DNA of 64,000 nucleotides from Streptomyces sp. TLI_146 (GTDB taxonomy: Bacteria > Actinomycetota > Actinomycetes > Streptomycetales > Streptomycetaceae): contig NZ_PJMX01000001.1 of assembly GCF_002846415.1 (NCBI RefSeq), positions 8,680,001 through 8,744,000 of the forward strand, written 5' to 3'. The notes under the pieces were generated by a model. The model had not been told where the DNA came from, did not search any database, and was given only the letters and a program-made list of their open reading frames with translations. Positions 41,435 through 51,269 of the stretch are shown in pieces. Positions within the stretch are counted from its first letter, which is position 1. Every line of letters begins with the position of its first letter. The position numbers and the translations under genes are program-made.

Positions 41435-42854
41435 GTGTCCCTTGTCGTGGTGTAAGCGATCTACGAGTGGGAGTGCGCGGGCGTGTGCCCGGGGCGCACA
41501 CCTGATGTGGGTTGCTGCTCCCTGATGACAAGGCGGGCCACCGTGTAACTCTCCCTGCTAAAAGGCCAGTTCAAGCGGTGGGAGTACACGATGGCCCTGT
41601 CTCAGTCTGACCTGATACGCCTGCTTGAGTCACTACGTTCGACCGACGGAATCGAGCTGATCCGCGCCATCGCCGAGCGGATGGTGCAGGAGCTGATCGA
41701 GGCCGAGGCCACCGTGCACATCGGTGCGGAGTGGAACGAGCACACGCTCGCGCGGACCGCCTTGCGCAATGGGCACCGGGACAAGGTGCTGACCACGCTG
41801 GCCGGCGATCTGGACCTGGAGATCCCCAAGGTTCGCACCGGTGCCTTCTTCCCGTCACTGCTGGAGCGTCGGCGCCGCATCGACCAGGCCCTTTACGCCG
41901 TCATCATGGAGGCGTACGTGCACGGCGTCTCCACTCGCAGTGTCGATGACCTGGTCAAAGCCCTCGGCGGAGACAGCGGGATCTCCAAGTCGGAGGTCTC
42001 GCGGATCTGCGAGGCACTGGACGAACCGCTGACCGCGTTCCGCACCCGCCCCCCTCGATCATGTCCGCTTCCCCTACGTCTACTTGGACGCCACCTACTG
42101 CAAAGCGCGGGTGAACCACCAGATCGTCTCCCAGGCCGTCGTGGTCGCCACCGGCATCACCGAGGACGGCAACCGTGAGGTCCTTGGACTGATGGTCGGC
42201 GACAGCGAGAGCGAGGTGTTCTGGAAGAAATTCCTGCGCTCGCTGCGTGAGCGCGGCCTGTCCGGGGTCCGTCTGGTCATCACCGACCAGCACTCCGGCT
42301 TGGTCGCCGCGGTCCGCAAGGTCATGCTCGGCGCCGCCTGGCAGCGATGCAGGGTTCATTTCCTGCGAAATGTCTTCGGCGTGATCGACCGGGACTCCGG
42401 CGAGATGGTCGCCGCGACGATCCGCACCATCTTCACCCAGCCCACCGCGGAACTCGTGCGCACCCAGCTCGACACCGTCGCCGACATGCTCGGCACTCAG
42501 TTTCCCAAGGTCAAAGCGATGTTGCTGGAGGAAAGGAGGATCTGACCGCGTTCGCGGACTTCCCGCCGAGGCACTGGAAGAAGATCCAGTCCACCAACCC
42601 GCTGGAGCGGATCAACCGGGAGATCAAACGCCGCACCGACGTCGTCCAGGTCTTCCCCAACCCACCCGCCCTGGAACGACTGGTGACCGCCGTGCTCTTC
42701 GAGATGCACGACGAATGGATCGCCTTCGCCCGCCGCTACCTGCCCGAGGGCAGCATGGACGAGCTCTACCCCGAACACCCCGAAAACGCCGCCGCACTAC
42801 CCAATGCCTCGAACACGCCCACCAAATGATCGCCTACACCACGAGAGGGGGCAC
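41435..42854 (+). mobile_element. IS256-family insertion sequence with broken transposase
   Basis: Terminal inverted repeats of 27 bp (41435-41461 and 42828-42854, 23 of 27 matching, core TCGTGGTGTA) enclose one transposase gene about 1.4 kb long. The right repeat overlaps the transposase stop codon, as is usual in this family. No clear target duplication was found by eye. Confidence 0.75.
41591..42829 (+). pseudogene. IS256-family transposase with two frameshifts
   Basis: The first segment from 41591 encodes the N-terminal part (RAIAERMVQELIEAEATVHI, RNGHRDKVLTTLAGDLDLEI, SGISKSEVSRICEALDE). An extra C in the run at 42049-42054 shifts the frame. The second segment holds the first two catalytic acids (YLDATYCKARV, VITDQHSGLVAAVRK) and RCRVHFLRNVF. 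Near 42530 a second shift leads to the third segment with the catalytic Glu helix (STNPLERINREIKRRTDVVQ). Only two single-base events separate it from an intact gene. Confidence 0.85.
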
Positions 42855-42910
42855 CATCGAGACCGTTGCGGGTTGACGACCCGCCACTGAGACATGAGGG
42901 GTGAGAAGAG

Positions 42911-42956
42911 CGCAGCTGTCGGGGGGCAGGCGATCGCCTGCCCCCCGACAGCTGCG
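42911..42956. terminator. 46-bp perfect palindrome, terminator candidate
   Basis: CGCAGCTGTCGGGGGGCAGG and CGATCG in the centre, followed by the exact complement, form a 23-bp stem with essentially no loop in DNA form. It lies 125 bases beyond the stop of the leftward giant gene and between it and the rightward IS256 transposase, so it can stop transcription from both sides. The GCTGTCGGG arm resembles the terminator at 36641. Confidence 0.8.
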
Positions 42957-43080
42957 GTTGTCTGGACTCCGGGGCCTGAGGGTGTTGCGGACCTAGGCAG
43001 GTGCCCGCTCTCGGCTTTGGGAGAGCGTCGTCGTTCTCCCGCAGGGCCGGGCGGTCACCTCTGGCCGGAGTCGGGAGGGG

Positions 43081-46000
43081 TCACGGTGTGGGCCCGAGCT
43101 TCTGCCAGGAGTCGCTCTTGCCGGGTTCGTCCGTGGCTTTGTTCCACCACTTGGCGCGCCAGTAGAAGCCGTTCCACGACACCGTCGAGGCCCAGGCCCC
43201 GTCGGTGTCCCCGGCGATGATCTTCGTGCCGGGGGAGGTGGCGCTGTCGGAGGGTGCGGCGAGGTAGGCCGGTGTCTTCCACCAGTCGGCGCTCCCGTCG
43301 GTGAAGCCGCCGAGTGCGTAGGCGCCGCCGTGCTTGGGGCCGCCTGCGACCCACCGGTCCAGCTGGGGCTTGCCCGCGGTGGCCTGGTCGGTACTGAGCG
43401 GCACCAGGCGCCACCACTGGTCCGTCTTTCCGTCGCAGTCCCGCACCGTGAGGGTTCCCCTGGCCGGGGGCGCGCCGAGACACTGGTCGTGGCCGCTGCT
43501 GTTGGACTTGATGTGGTACCAGCCGCTGTTGCTGCCGCCGTCCTCGGCGACGGTCCACAGTTGGTTCTTGTTGCCGTCCTGCTTTTCCACCAGGTGGGCG
43601 TCGGTCCAGGAAGCGGGGTGGTCGAGGACGTTGCCGCTGTTGCGGTCCTCGATGATCCACTGGCTGCCGGTCTGCCAGAACGCGAACGAGGGGTTCGGGT
43701 TGTAGGCGTGCTTGCCCCATTCGGTGGCTCGGCACTGATTGCTGGTGTCCGCGGCCGGTGGATCGACCAGGTTCACGTCGCGGCGCTGGTCGCCGGTGCT
43801 GCCGAACGTCTTGTCTCCGATCTTGAAGGTGATGTTCGACGGCCCGGTGATGGGCAGGTAGTACTTGATGTCGATGTCTTTCGACTTGCCTGCCGGAATG
43901 TCCTCGCAGTAGCCGAGTGTGACGGTCACCCGGTGGAAGTCGCCCTTCAGCCCGCCCGCGTTGGGCCCGGTGTGGCCGGGGACGATGCCGCTGATCTCCT
44001 TCCAGGCCCCGTCCTTCACCACCGGCGGGGCGGAGGTGGGGAGGTCGAACGAGATCTCCGTACCCTGGGCGAGGGCGACCTTGGAGTTGTTGGTGATCCG
44101 CAGCTTGGGCTGGACCGGGTAGAAGTCGTCCTTACCCGTGGGGAAGTCGACCAGCTCCGCCTTGACGTCGATCACCTCCCTGGGCTGCGCCCGCCCGCCG
44201 GCCTTGGTGTTGTCGTATGCGCCCGCGCCCTTGAAGGCGTTGTCCAGGCGGGTGGTGAGGTCGTACCCCATGCCCCACTCGCCACCCGGGCGCTTGGTGT
44301 AGTCGCCGGCGAGCTCCCAGACCATCGCACCGCCGATGTCCTTGTCGACGATGTACTTCGCCTTGGCGTCGATGGAGCGCTCGTTCTCGGTGGAGAGGAA
44401 GACCTTCGTGGCGGCGTTCCACAGCCAGGGCGCCTTGAGGGCGTCCGAGTACTTCTCGGCGTATGTGCCGGTCAGCTTCGCGTCCTTGACCCCGTACGAC
44501 TCCAGGTATCCCGGAGTGACGCCGTCCTGGAGGTTCTTGGTGTGCCACAGCGGGTTGGACCCGGCACCGACCTCGCGGCCGTCCTCGGTGTCGTGCCAGA
44601 CATTGTCGATACCGACCGCGCCCAGGCCGCAGGACTGCGCGTTGGCCGGGCCGCGGCCTCCGGTGCCCTGGGGGCACTGGGACTGGTCCGGCATCGCCGC
44701 GGTCCCCCACAGCCCGTCGGTGCCGCCCTGGACATCGCGCCAGCCCCGGGAGTAGTACGGGATACCGAGGTTGATACGGCCCGCCGGGAGCGCGCCGCGG
44801 TAGTAGTGGTAGGACCAGTCGACGTTGAAGTAGCCGTGCTTCTGGAAGTCCTTCGTATTCGCTGCCTGGTCGTTGTAGATGCCGGCGTCGGCCAGTTCGT
44901 TGTCCCTCCCGTCGTCGTACAGCGGGGCCTGCGGGCCGACGAACTTGTTCCACGAGCCGTGCAGGTCGTAGCTCATGACGTTGACGAAGTCCTGGTACTG
45001 CAGCGCCTGGCCGGCGTCCTGGCCGCGTACCAGGTAGCCGGAGGAGGATCCGGCGGAGGTGAGCAGGTAGTAGCGGCCCTTGTCCGCGCCGGCCTTGTCC
45101 AGCTTTTCGCGCAGGGTCTTCATCAGGGCGTTGTAGCCCTGCTGGAGGCCCTTGCGACGCGGGTTGGAGACGTCCCAGTCCTTGGGGTTGCCGGTGTTGG
45201 GCAGGGCGGTGGGGTACTCGTAGTCGATGTCGACGCCGTTGAACCCGTACCGGTCCAGGAACTCCGTCACCGAATCGGCGAAGGTGTCGATGCCGGCCTG
45301 GTTCACCGAGCCGTCGGCGTTGGTGGCCATGGAGTAGAAGTTCCGTGTGTCCGCCCAGCCGCCCACCGAGATCAGTGTCTTCACGGCCGGGTGCTTCTTC
45401 TTGTAGGTGTTCAGCAGGTTGAAGTGCCCCTTGTACGGGAGCGACGGGTCCATGGCGTTCTTCGCGCCGTCCCAGGTCATTCCGGTGGCCGGGTTCTTGG
45501 CATCGGACGGGTCGCCGATGGAGATCCGGTCATTGTCGACACGGGCGAAGGCGTAGTTGATGTGGCTCACCTTGGACCAGGGGATGTTGGAGACGAGGTA
45601 CTTGGGGTCCCCATTCGTCCCCGCCCGCCATCCGGTGAAGTACCCGACCATGCGCCGGGTGCGGTCCTTGCCGACCCACTCGCGGCCCGCGCCGTCGTAG
45701 ACGTCGCAGTAGCGGGCAGAGACGCCTTGGGTCGGGGTCATGCCCTCGGGGCGGCAGTCGCCGGAGGCGGCGGGCTTGGTGCCCCGGTCATCAGCGGAGT
45801 CGTCGAAGGGGTCACCGGCGTCGCCGTTCTCGGGCTTGTCCGGGGTGACCCCGAGCGTCTTCCAGCGCTGCCCGGCGTCGCCGGACGCGCAGTCCTTGAC
45901 GGCCAGCGTCTCATCCGCGCCACCGGCTGTCAGACACAGGCCGCCATTGCGCAGCCGCGACCAGCCGCCGCCCGCGTCCTCAACCTGCCACAGCTGAGCC

Positions 46001-48909
46001 TCGTCCCCGTCGTTGTCCCTGGCGAGGCGAGCCTCGTGCTTGCCGGTGTCATGCGCCAGTACGGGCGCGCCGTCCAGGGCGCTGATGATCTGCCACCCCT
46101 TCGGCGTGGACCGCGTCCGCCACTTCTGGGCGGGGTGGTCCTTGGGCGCGAGCGCCTTCACACGGGTGCCCGGCTCGGCGTTCGCGTTGTCGACGTCGGC
46201 GACGAGGTTGTCCTTGGCGGACTGGAGGGGGCCGGTGCGGTCGATGGGCTGAGGACGGGGGGTGATCTTTATGTCCGCGTTCTCGATGCTCCACTCGTCG
46301 CGAAGGAAACTCACCTTGTTGCACGGCCGCAGGGATCCCCATTGGGGGGAGCCGGGTTCGGAGGCCAGGCACCACTTCTCGTCATCCGTGGTGATGAAGA
46401 AATTACCGTTTGGCGAGATTGGCCTGATCTTCCAGATACGGGGGGCATCGGTGACGGTTGCCCATTGCCATGGACTACTGCCGTCTCCCTGCAGGTACTG
46501 TCCCGTCCGGTTCCTGATGGTGGTCTCTAGTACCTCGTCGTCCTCAGGCTCTTTGCCGAGCTTGAGGGCGCTGGGGTCACCGTTGATGTACCACCGTCCT
46601 GTGTCGCCGTCGTCCTGTCCCGCGGACACCCACTTGGAATCGGGTGTGGGGCGCCGCAGCACTTCCTGGGGAATGGCGTCATTCGTTTTGTACTGGGAGA
46701 TGCGCACGGTGTGCTCCGCCCCCACGTCGTCGCTGCCCTTGCCCGGAGTGCCCGCGCACCTCAACGTCCGTGCCTGGCCCGGCACGCCCGACTTGGCGAA
46801 GGTCGTCAGGCACATGCCGAGCGCCTTCTGCCCATAGGCGTTGGGGTGAATGGCCTCCTGCTTGTCTCCCTGGGACCCCCACAGCCAGTTCTTGGAGCTG
46901 TCGACCTGGTACGGAATCCACCGGACCCATTCGGCTTCCGCGCTCGACAGCGGGTTCGCGCGCGAGTTGGCGCTCGTGGCCTGCTTGGCGCTCCGGTGGC
47001 ACAGCTCGTGCCCGGTGAACGCGTTCTCCACGTTCAGCAGGGACACCCCGGTCTCGTCCGCCGCGCCGCGCAGCATGGAGGTGATGCCCGGCATGAGTTT
47101 GTCGCGGGCCCAGTTCAAGTCGCTGTCGCGGAAGGGGCAGCCACCGGCCGAGTAGCGGGTGTTGTCGTCTTCGTCGTACCGCATCTGTGCGGCCCTGGGC
47201 AGCGGATTCGGATACGTGCTCAGCACCAGGTCGTAGTCATCGCTCTCGTACCCGGCGTCCGCCATGACCGAGCGGATCTTCTCCAGGGCTTTGACGACGT
47301 CGCCCCGGGTTCGGTCCAGCTTCTCCTTCAGCGACGTGTTCGCGGAGTTCGTGTTGCAGGTGCCGCCGCGCGGCCACCCCCAGAATCTCCAGACGCAGTC
47401 GGTGATGATGTCGGAGAAGCCCAGGTCGTTGCCCCCGATGGACACCACGATCATTTTGACGTCGTAGTCATTCGCCAGTTCCGCGAGCTTCTCCGCCTGC
47501 GGCTTCTGGTCCTTGAATCCCTCCGAGACAATGTGCTTCGTCTCGGCCCCGGAACAGGCGATGTTGAACCGATACTCTTCGGGGATGCCGTCGATCGCGG
47601 CGCTCTCGATGGGTGCGACGTCTGACCGGTCACAGCGGTTGCCGCCGTTGTCGTATGACGTGTCACCGTAGACGCAGTCCTTTCCGTCCGCGCAGTCGTC
47701 CCTGCGGTCGGTGCCCCATACGTCGCCGCTGGGAGAGGTGTTGGCGTTGCCCGCCCACCGGCCGCCCTCGCCGGAAATGTAGCTGTCGCCCATCGAGACG
47801 GCCGCCGAGGCGACGCAGAGCTCCGCGTCATCGGCCGAACCGGCTGATCTCGGCTTCTTCGACGTGCAGTCTGCGACCGGATTCACCTTGTTCGGATCCA
47901 CGGGCTGCGTGGAGAAGACCACTGCCTCGTGATCGGAGCCAAGCGACTGAATGCTGTTGAGCATGGTGGCCTTGTAGTCCTTGACGGCTTCTCCCTTGGC
48001 CACGAGATAATCGAGTTCCCGCTTGGACTTGGGGCGCGTCTTCTGCCCCGAGACGACGAGTCTCTCATCGTCGGGCAGCACCAGGTCGGCGTACGCTCCC
48101 TTCGCCTTGAACTTCCACGATTCCGGCGTGCGGTTGAAGTCACCCATGACCACCCAGTCGGCCCCGCCGGCCCGGCGATCACGGATCTTTTTGATGGCCG
48201 CAGGAGCGTTGTTGGTGATGCCAAAGCTTTGTCCGTTGGTCGCGTGGAACGAGTAATACCACGTGTCCTTCACACGAACGCCGATAACCGGGGGAGGGAC
48301 ATCCTCCGTCAGGGGCGTCCGCGTCGGCTCTTCCGGGTCGCCTGATTCCGGGTCGCCGAATTCCGGCCTTTGTTTCACGCTCAGCGGCATAGGTACGACA
48401 TCGACGTCGTCCCATTTGACCGCCTCCCTTGTCACGATCGCCACGTCGCGGTTTCGGAGTACCTTGCCTTCCGGCGGGTTGCGATATCCGGACACGCGGT
48501 AGTAGTAGAAAGCCTGGTCGTCCGCGGCGTCGAGCCGGGAACTCTCCACCGTGTAGCCGCTGATCACCTTGGTCCCGAGGGAGGTTCCAGGAAGATCAAG
48601 GTAAACGTCCTCGTTGCCCTTCTTGTTCACGTTGCGCACTTCTTGCAGTGCCAACAGCTTGATGCTCTGATCCAGCATCAGCCTCGGGGCTCCGAGGCCG
48701 AGCCTGTTCTCCTTGTTCTGCATGTTCCAGGTCGCCACTCTGAAGTCCGCCTCCGCCTCCGCGGCCGACGCCGAGGCTGCCGGAAGCCACAGCGTCTGCA
48801 CCAGCCCGGCGAGGAGCGTGAGGGAGAGCACGGCCGCCGACCACACCCTCAGGCGCCTGGGACGTCCTGCGGTGCCCCTGGGGCCCGCAGTAGTTCTTAT
48901 TCGTTTCAT
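43081..48909 (-). CDS. Giant secreted DNase I-like / SGNH esterase / lectin / GH18 chitinase fusion
   Basis: The 1942-residue protein starts at ATG 48909 behind GGAAG. A Sec signal occupies about 1-50. Residues 55-335 form an endonuclease/exonuclease/phosphatase domain (VATWNMQN, ALQEVRN, MGDFNRTP, GSDHEAVVF). Residues 365-710 form an SGNH hydrolase (SMGDSYISGEG, GGND, AIHPNAYGQ). Residues 740-1020 are beta-trefoil-like, with QKW, QLW and QRW motifs. Residues 1085-1560 form a GH18 chitinase (KTLISVGGWA, then FNGVDIDYEYP with catalytic Glu near 1231; the first Asp of DxxDxDxE is Asn). A beta-sandwich, a second trefoil-like segment and a CBM5/12-like end (YWRAKWWNKATDEPG) follow. All enzymatic motifs except that Asp are intact. 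A role against chitinous fungi, insects or competitors is inferred. Confidence 0.85.
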   Translation of the reverse strand: MKRIRTTAGPRGTAGRPRRLRVWSAAVLSLTLLAGLVQTLWLPAASASAAEAEADFRVATWNMQNKENRLGLGAPRLMLDQSIKLLALQEVRNVNKKGNEDVYLDLPGTSLGTKVISGYTVESSRLDAADDQAFYYYRVSGYRNPPEGKVLRNRDVAIVTREAVKWDDVDVVPMPLSVKQRPEFGDPESGDPEEPTRTPLTEDVPPPVIGVRVKDTWYYSFHATNGQSFGITNNAPAAIKKIRDRRAGGADWVVMGDFNRTPESWKFKAKGAYADLVLPDDERLVVSGQKTRPKSKRELDYLVAKGEAVKDYKATMLNSIQSLGSDHEAVVFSTQPVDPNKVNPVADCTSKKPRSAGSADDAELCVASAAVSMGDSYISGEGGRWAGNANTSPSGDVWGTDRRDDCADGKDCVYGDTSYDNGGNRCDRSDVAPIESAAIDGIPEEYRFNIACSGAETKHIVSEGFKDQKPQAEKLAELANDYDVKMIVVSIGGNDLGFSDIITDCVWRFWGWPRGGTCNTNSANTSLKEKLDRTRGDVVKALEKIRSVMADAGYESDDYDLVLSTYPNPLPRAAQMRYDEDDNTRYSAGGCPFRDSDLNWARDKLMPGITSMLRGAADETGVSLLNVENAFTGHELCHRSAKQATSANSRANPLSSAEAEWVRWIPYQVDSSKNWLWGSQGDKQEAIHPNAYGQKALGMCLTTFAKSGVPGQARTLRCAGTPGKGSDDVGAEHTVRISQYKTNDAIPQEVLRRPTPDSKWVSAGQDDGDTGRWYINGDPSALKLGKEPEDDEVLETTIRNRTGQYLQGDGSSPWQWATVTDAPRIWKIRPISPNGNFFITTDDEKWCLASEPGSPQWGSLRPCNKVSFLRDEWSIENADIKITPRPQPIDRTGPLQSAKDNLVADVDNANAEPGTRVKALAPKDHPAQKWRTRSTPKGWQIISALDGAPVLAHDTGKHEARLARDNDGDEAQLWQVEDAGGGWSRLRNGGLCLTAGGADETLAVKDCASGDAGQRWKTLGVTPDKPENGDAGDPFDDSADDRGTKPAASGDCRPEGMTPTQGVSARYCDVYDGAGREWVGKDRTRRMVGYFTGWRAGTNGDPKYLVSNIPWSKVSHINYAFARVDNDRISIGDPSDAKNPATGMTWDGAKNAMDPSLPYKGHFNLLNTYKKKHPAVKTLISVGGWADTRNFYSMATNADGSVNQAGIDTFADSVTEFLDRYGFNGVDIDYEYPTALPNTGNPKDWDVSNPRRKGLQQGYNALMKTLREKLDKAGADKGRYYLLTSAGSSSGYLVRGQDAGQALQYQDFVNVMSYDLHGSWNKFVGPQAPLYDDGRDNELADAGIYNDQAANTKDFQKHGYFNVDWSYHYYRGALPAGRINLGIPYYSRGWRDVQGGTDGLWGTAAMPDQSQCPQGTGGRGPANAQSCGLGAVGIDNVWHDTEDGREVGAGSNPLWHTKNLQDGVTPGYLESYGVKDAKLTGTYAEKYSDALKAPWLWNAATKVFLSTENERSIDAKAKYIVDKDIGGAMVWELAGDYTKRPGGEWGMGYDLTTRLDNAFKGAGAYDNTKAGGRAQPREVIDVKAELVDFPTGKDDFYPVQPKLRITNNSKVALAQGTEISFDLPTSAPPVVKDGAWKEISGIVPGHTGPNAGGLKGDFHRVTVTLGYCEDIPAGKSKDIDIKYYLPITGPSNITFKIGDKTFGSTGDQRRDVNLVDPPAADTSNQCRATEWGKHAYNPNPSFAFWQTGSQWIIEDRNSGNVLDHPASWTDAHLVEKQDGNKNQLWTVAEDGGSNSGWYHIKSNSSGHDQCLGAPPARGTLTVRDCDGKTDQWWRLVPLSTDQATAGKPQLDRWVAGGPKHGGAYALGGFTDGSADWWKTPAYLAAPSDSATSPGTKIIAGDTDGAWASTVSWNGFYWRAKWWNKATDEPGKSDSWQKLGPTP

Positions 48910-49008
48910 GGGTACTTCCGTCGGGAGTTGTTGATCAAGAAGGGAACGAGCCTATGCGAGTCCCCTCAACACCCGATAAACACTGGAGCAACCGGTAGCA
49001 CCCCGCGC

Positions 49009-49290
49009 TTACTCACCCGCCCACGGCCAGCCCCTTCGCGCCGCCTCCGCCCGCTCCCCGACCGCACGTGCCCGGCGGTAGTGGTCGGCGGCCTCCCGCG
49101 GGCGGTCCAAGAGATGAGCCAGGGCGGCGAGGTGGTGGGCGACCGGGCCCAGGGTGACGACGCCGCTGCCGGCGCCGGCCAGGCCGTCTGCGGCGGGGAG
49201 GAGTTGGCGGTAGACCGAGGACACCATCTCGCGGTCGCCCAGTTCGACGGCGAGGACGGCGGCCAGGCCCAGGCGGGCCTCCAGGAGTTA
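49009..49290 (-). pseudogene. C-terminal scrap of a TPR-type regulator
   Basis: The minus strand reads MVSSVYRQLLPAADGLAGAG, TLGPVAHHLAALAHLLDRPR and EAADHYRRARAVGERAEAAR. This is the end of an AfsR/LuxR-like ATPase-TPR regulator. A stop codon precedes it and the ATPase and DNA-binding parts are absent. Confidence 0.5.
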
Positions 49291-49465
49291 GTCGCGCGGG
49301 AGGGGGCGGGCCGCGGCGGCGACAGCGGTACGGGCACTGACCACGCCCGAAGCAACGCGAAGCGAGATCGGCGCACCCGTTGCCGCACCGCGTCCTTCCG
49401 GCGGCGAACTGGCTCTGGCTCATCTGCATGGCCTGGAACAGGCACTGAAAGCACTCGCAGTCCCG

Positions 49466-49891
49466 TTGCAAGGCCCCGTAGCTCGGTTGTGGGCTCCGGA
49501 GGGCGGGGACTCCGTGTGGGAAGTCGGAATCGATCTCTTCCTGCTCAACCGAGGCAACGCCTACGACGGCTTGGCCTGCCTCTTCGGAATCCGCAACTCA
49601 TTCGGTTTTCGCCCCCTGGCCGAGGGCCGCGGCCTCCCGGATGACGCCTCGGATGGGCTGCGCAATGAGATTGCGGCCTACGGCGGGCCGGACGACGTGT
49701 ACGGGACTACCTGGCTGACCTGGGCGGAGCTTGCGGCAACCGACTGGCAGGAGACCGACGCTTCCGGCACGCGAAGCCGCGCGGCGGCCGCGGGGACAGA
49801 CACCGACTGGGGCCGGGTCTGGAGCGTCATGAGCATCCTCAGCGACGTGCACGGCGCGGAGAACGTACGTCTCGTCGTCTGGTTCTCTTGA
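49466..49891 (+). CDS. Hypothetical actinobacterial protein, small immunity-like
   Basis: The 141-residue soluble protein has WEVGIDLFLLNRGNAYDGLA, CLFGIRNSFGFRPLAEGRGL, TTWLTWAELAATDW, WGRVWSVMSILSDVHGAENV and RLVVWF. The sequence is protein-like throughout and resembles small Streptomyces proteins of unknown function. The listed start is a TTG, and TTG 49487 is also possible; the true N-terminus may be missing since neighbouring upstream sequence is decayed. A perfect palindrome lies 30 bases past the stop. Confidence 0.55.
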   Translation: MQGPVARLWAPEGGDSVWEVGIDLFLLNRGNAYDGLACLFGIRNSFGFRPLAEGRGLPDDASDGLRNEIAAYGGPDDVYGTTWLTWAELAATDWQETDASGTRSRAAAAGTDTDWGRVWSVMSILSDVHGAENVRLVVWFS

Positions 49892-49920
49892 CGTTTGGTC
49901 TGAGCACGCTACTTGGCATC

Positions 49921-49942
49921 CCGGGCCAGGTACCTGGCCCGG
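49921..49942. terminator. 22-bp perfect palindrome
   Basis: CCGGGCCAGGT and its exact complement, placed 30 bases downstream of the 49466-49891 gene. It probably serves as that gene's terminator. No T-tract follows. Confidence 0.55.
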
Positions 49943-49949
49943 ATGGCCA

Positions 49950-50310
49950 ACTCCGATTCTCAACATTACGGCAGGTGCATGGCGGGCAACGGCTGGCGCG
50001 ACCCCGTGCCGCGTGGGTGAAGCTTCTGCACCACCCCGCGAACGGCCCCGCCGAGCGGGAGCAAGAGCTGATCTCGGGGACGTGCTTCGCCCCAGCGCCT
50101 GTCTGGCCAGCGCGCTGAGACTGTTCCACTCCGGGCATCCGTGAGGTTGTGCCGTGCGCTGTGGATGGCACGGTCGTCTGCGTTACGCCGGTCCCGTTGA
50201 GGCCAAGGGGACCCGTGGCTGACCTGACCCGGCGCGAGGGAGGGGTGTTCGGGTGCCGCAGGCCTGCGTGGGGGCGTCCTGGTGCGTGCCGCCGGGCGCG
50301 GGGCCGGGAT
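49950..50310. other. Intergenic region, no supported gene
   Basis: Only short frames with no motif or ribosome-binding site. It separates convergent genes. Confidence 0.4.
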
Positions 50311-50315
50311 GGGGA

Positions 50316-51149
50316 TCAGGGCAGGGCGATGGCACGGGATGCTTGCGCGGTGTGGGGGAGTCGGGGATCGGAGGTGGGTGTGTTGGGGGTGGTGGCTGTG
50401 GGCGTGGTGAGGAGGCGGGTGAGGAGGAGGCCGGTGGAGGCTTCGCTGAGCGCTGCTGCTGCCCGGACCAGGCGGTGGTGCTGGTGGGTGGGCAGGGCCA
50501 GGGCGATGCAGGTGGTGTCGTGGCCGGGCAGGGTGAGGGAGTAGGCCGCGCAGACGTTGAGGTCGGAGTATTCGAGGACGTCGAACTGGGCGGCGTGGGG
50601 GCCGTGGCGGTCCAGGGTGTCGAAGAGAGTCCGCGGGTTGGTGATCGTGCGGTCGGTCAGGGGCACGGGGGTGTAGCGGGCGAGGTGTTCCATCCGGGCG
50701 GTGAAGTCAAGGTCGGCCAGCAGGGCCTTGCCGACGGCGCTGGCGTGGCCGGTTTCGGGAAAGGGCGCTTTGACGGCGACCGGGGGAGCGGTGGGGCTGT
50801 GGGAGGACTGCAGGATGTCGATCTCGCCGTCGGTGTAGCGGGCCAGGTAGAGGGCGGCCCCGATCTGGTCGCGCAGCCCGTCCAGGACCTGCTGCATCAG
50901 CGGCTCATGCTGATCGGCGCGGGCGGCCATCTCCAGGACGGGGCCGGGGATGTGGGCGCCGCCGACGGTCGTGATGAAGAACTGGGCGCGGAGCCAGTGC
51001 AGCAGCCAGGAGGTGTCGGCCATGCTCAGGCCACTGCGTCGGTCGAGGTCGCGGGTGGTGATGCCACCGGTTGCCTGGATGTGCAGGACGAGTTCGAGGG
51101 CGCGGAAGGCGGCTGCCTGCTGCGCGGGCAGGGTCTTGGTGCGGGACAT
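50316..51149 (-). CDS. IclR-family transcriptional regulator
   Basis: The 277-residue regulator starts at ATG 51149. Residues 12-75 form a winged helix (AFRALELVLHIQATGGITTR, SMADTSWLLHWLRAQ). Residues 90-250 form the IclR GAF-like effector domain: QQVLDGLRDQIGAALYLARY, GHASAVGKALLADLDFTARM, AAQFDVLEYSDLNVCAAYSL and LVRAAAALSEASTGLLLTRL. The C-terminus is Thr/Pro-rich. IclR proteins bind small aromatic or carboxylic ligands. Target genes are not evident from the neighbourhood. A frameshifted homologue lies at 13936-14500, so the family was duplicated within this region. Confidence 0.8.
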   Translation of the reverse strand: MSRTKTLPAQQAAAFRALELVLHIQATGGITTRDLDRRSGLSMADTSWLLHWLRAQFFITTVGGAHIPGPVLEMAARADQHEPLMQQVLDGLRDQIGAALYLARYTDGEIDILQSSHSPTAPPVAVKAPFPETGHASAVGKALLADLDFTARMEHLARYTPVPLTDRTITNPRTLFDTLDRHGPHAAQFDVLEYSDLNVCAAYSLTLPGHDTTCIALALPTHQHHRLVRAAAALSEASTGLLLTRLLTTPTATTPNTPTSDPRLPHTAQASRAIALP

Positions 51150-51269
51150 GTCGGTCAGGACGGCGGGGCGCAGCGCGTTGGCCGACCACCAGGGCTCGGT
51201 GAGCGCTCCCCCTTCACATGGGGAGGCTGCGCGGGCTGCTGCGGCGGCGCTGGCGGCCGCAGCCGCCAG

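Noticed and set aside
43330..46530. Open frame of 1066 codons on the plus strand opposite the giant gene
   Set aside because: It is the antisense shadow of a high-GC gene: Val/Gly/Arg-rich, without motifs or a ribosome-binding site. The minus-strand frame shows clear enzyme motifs.
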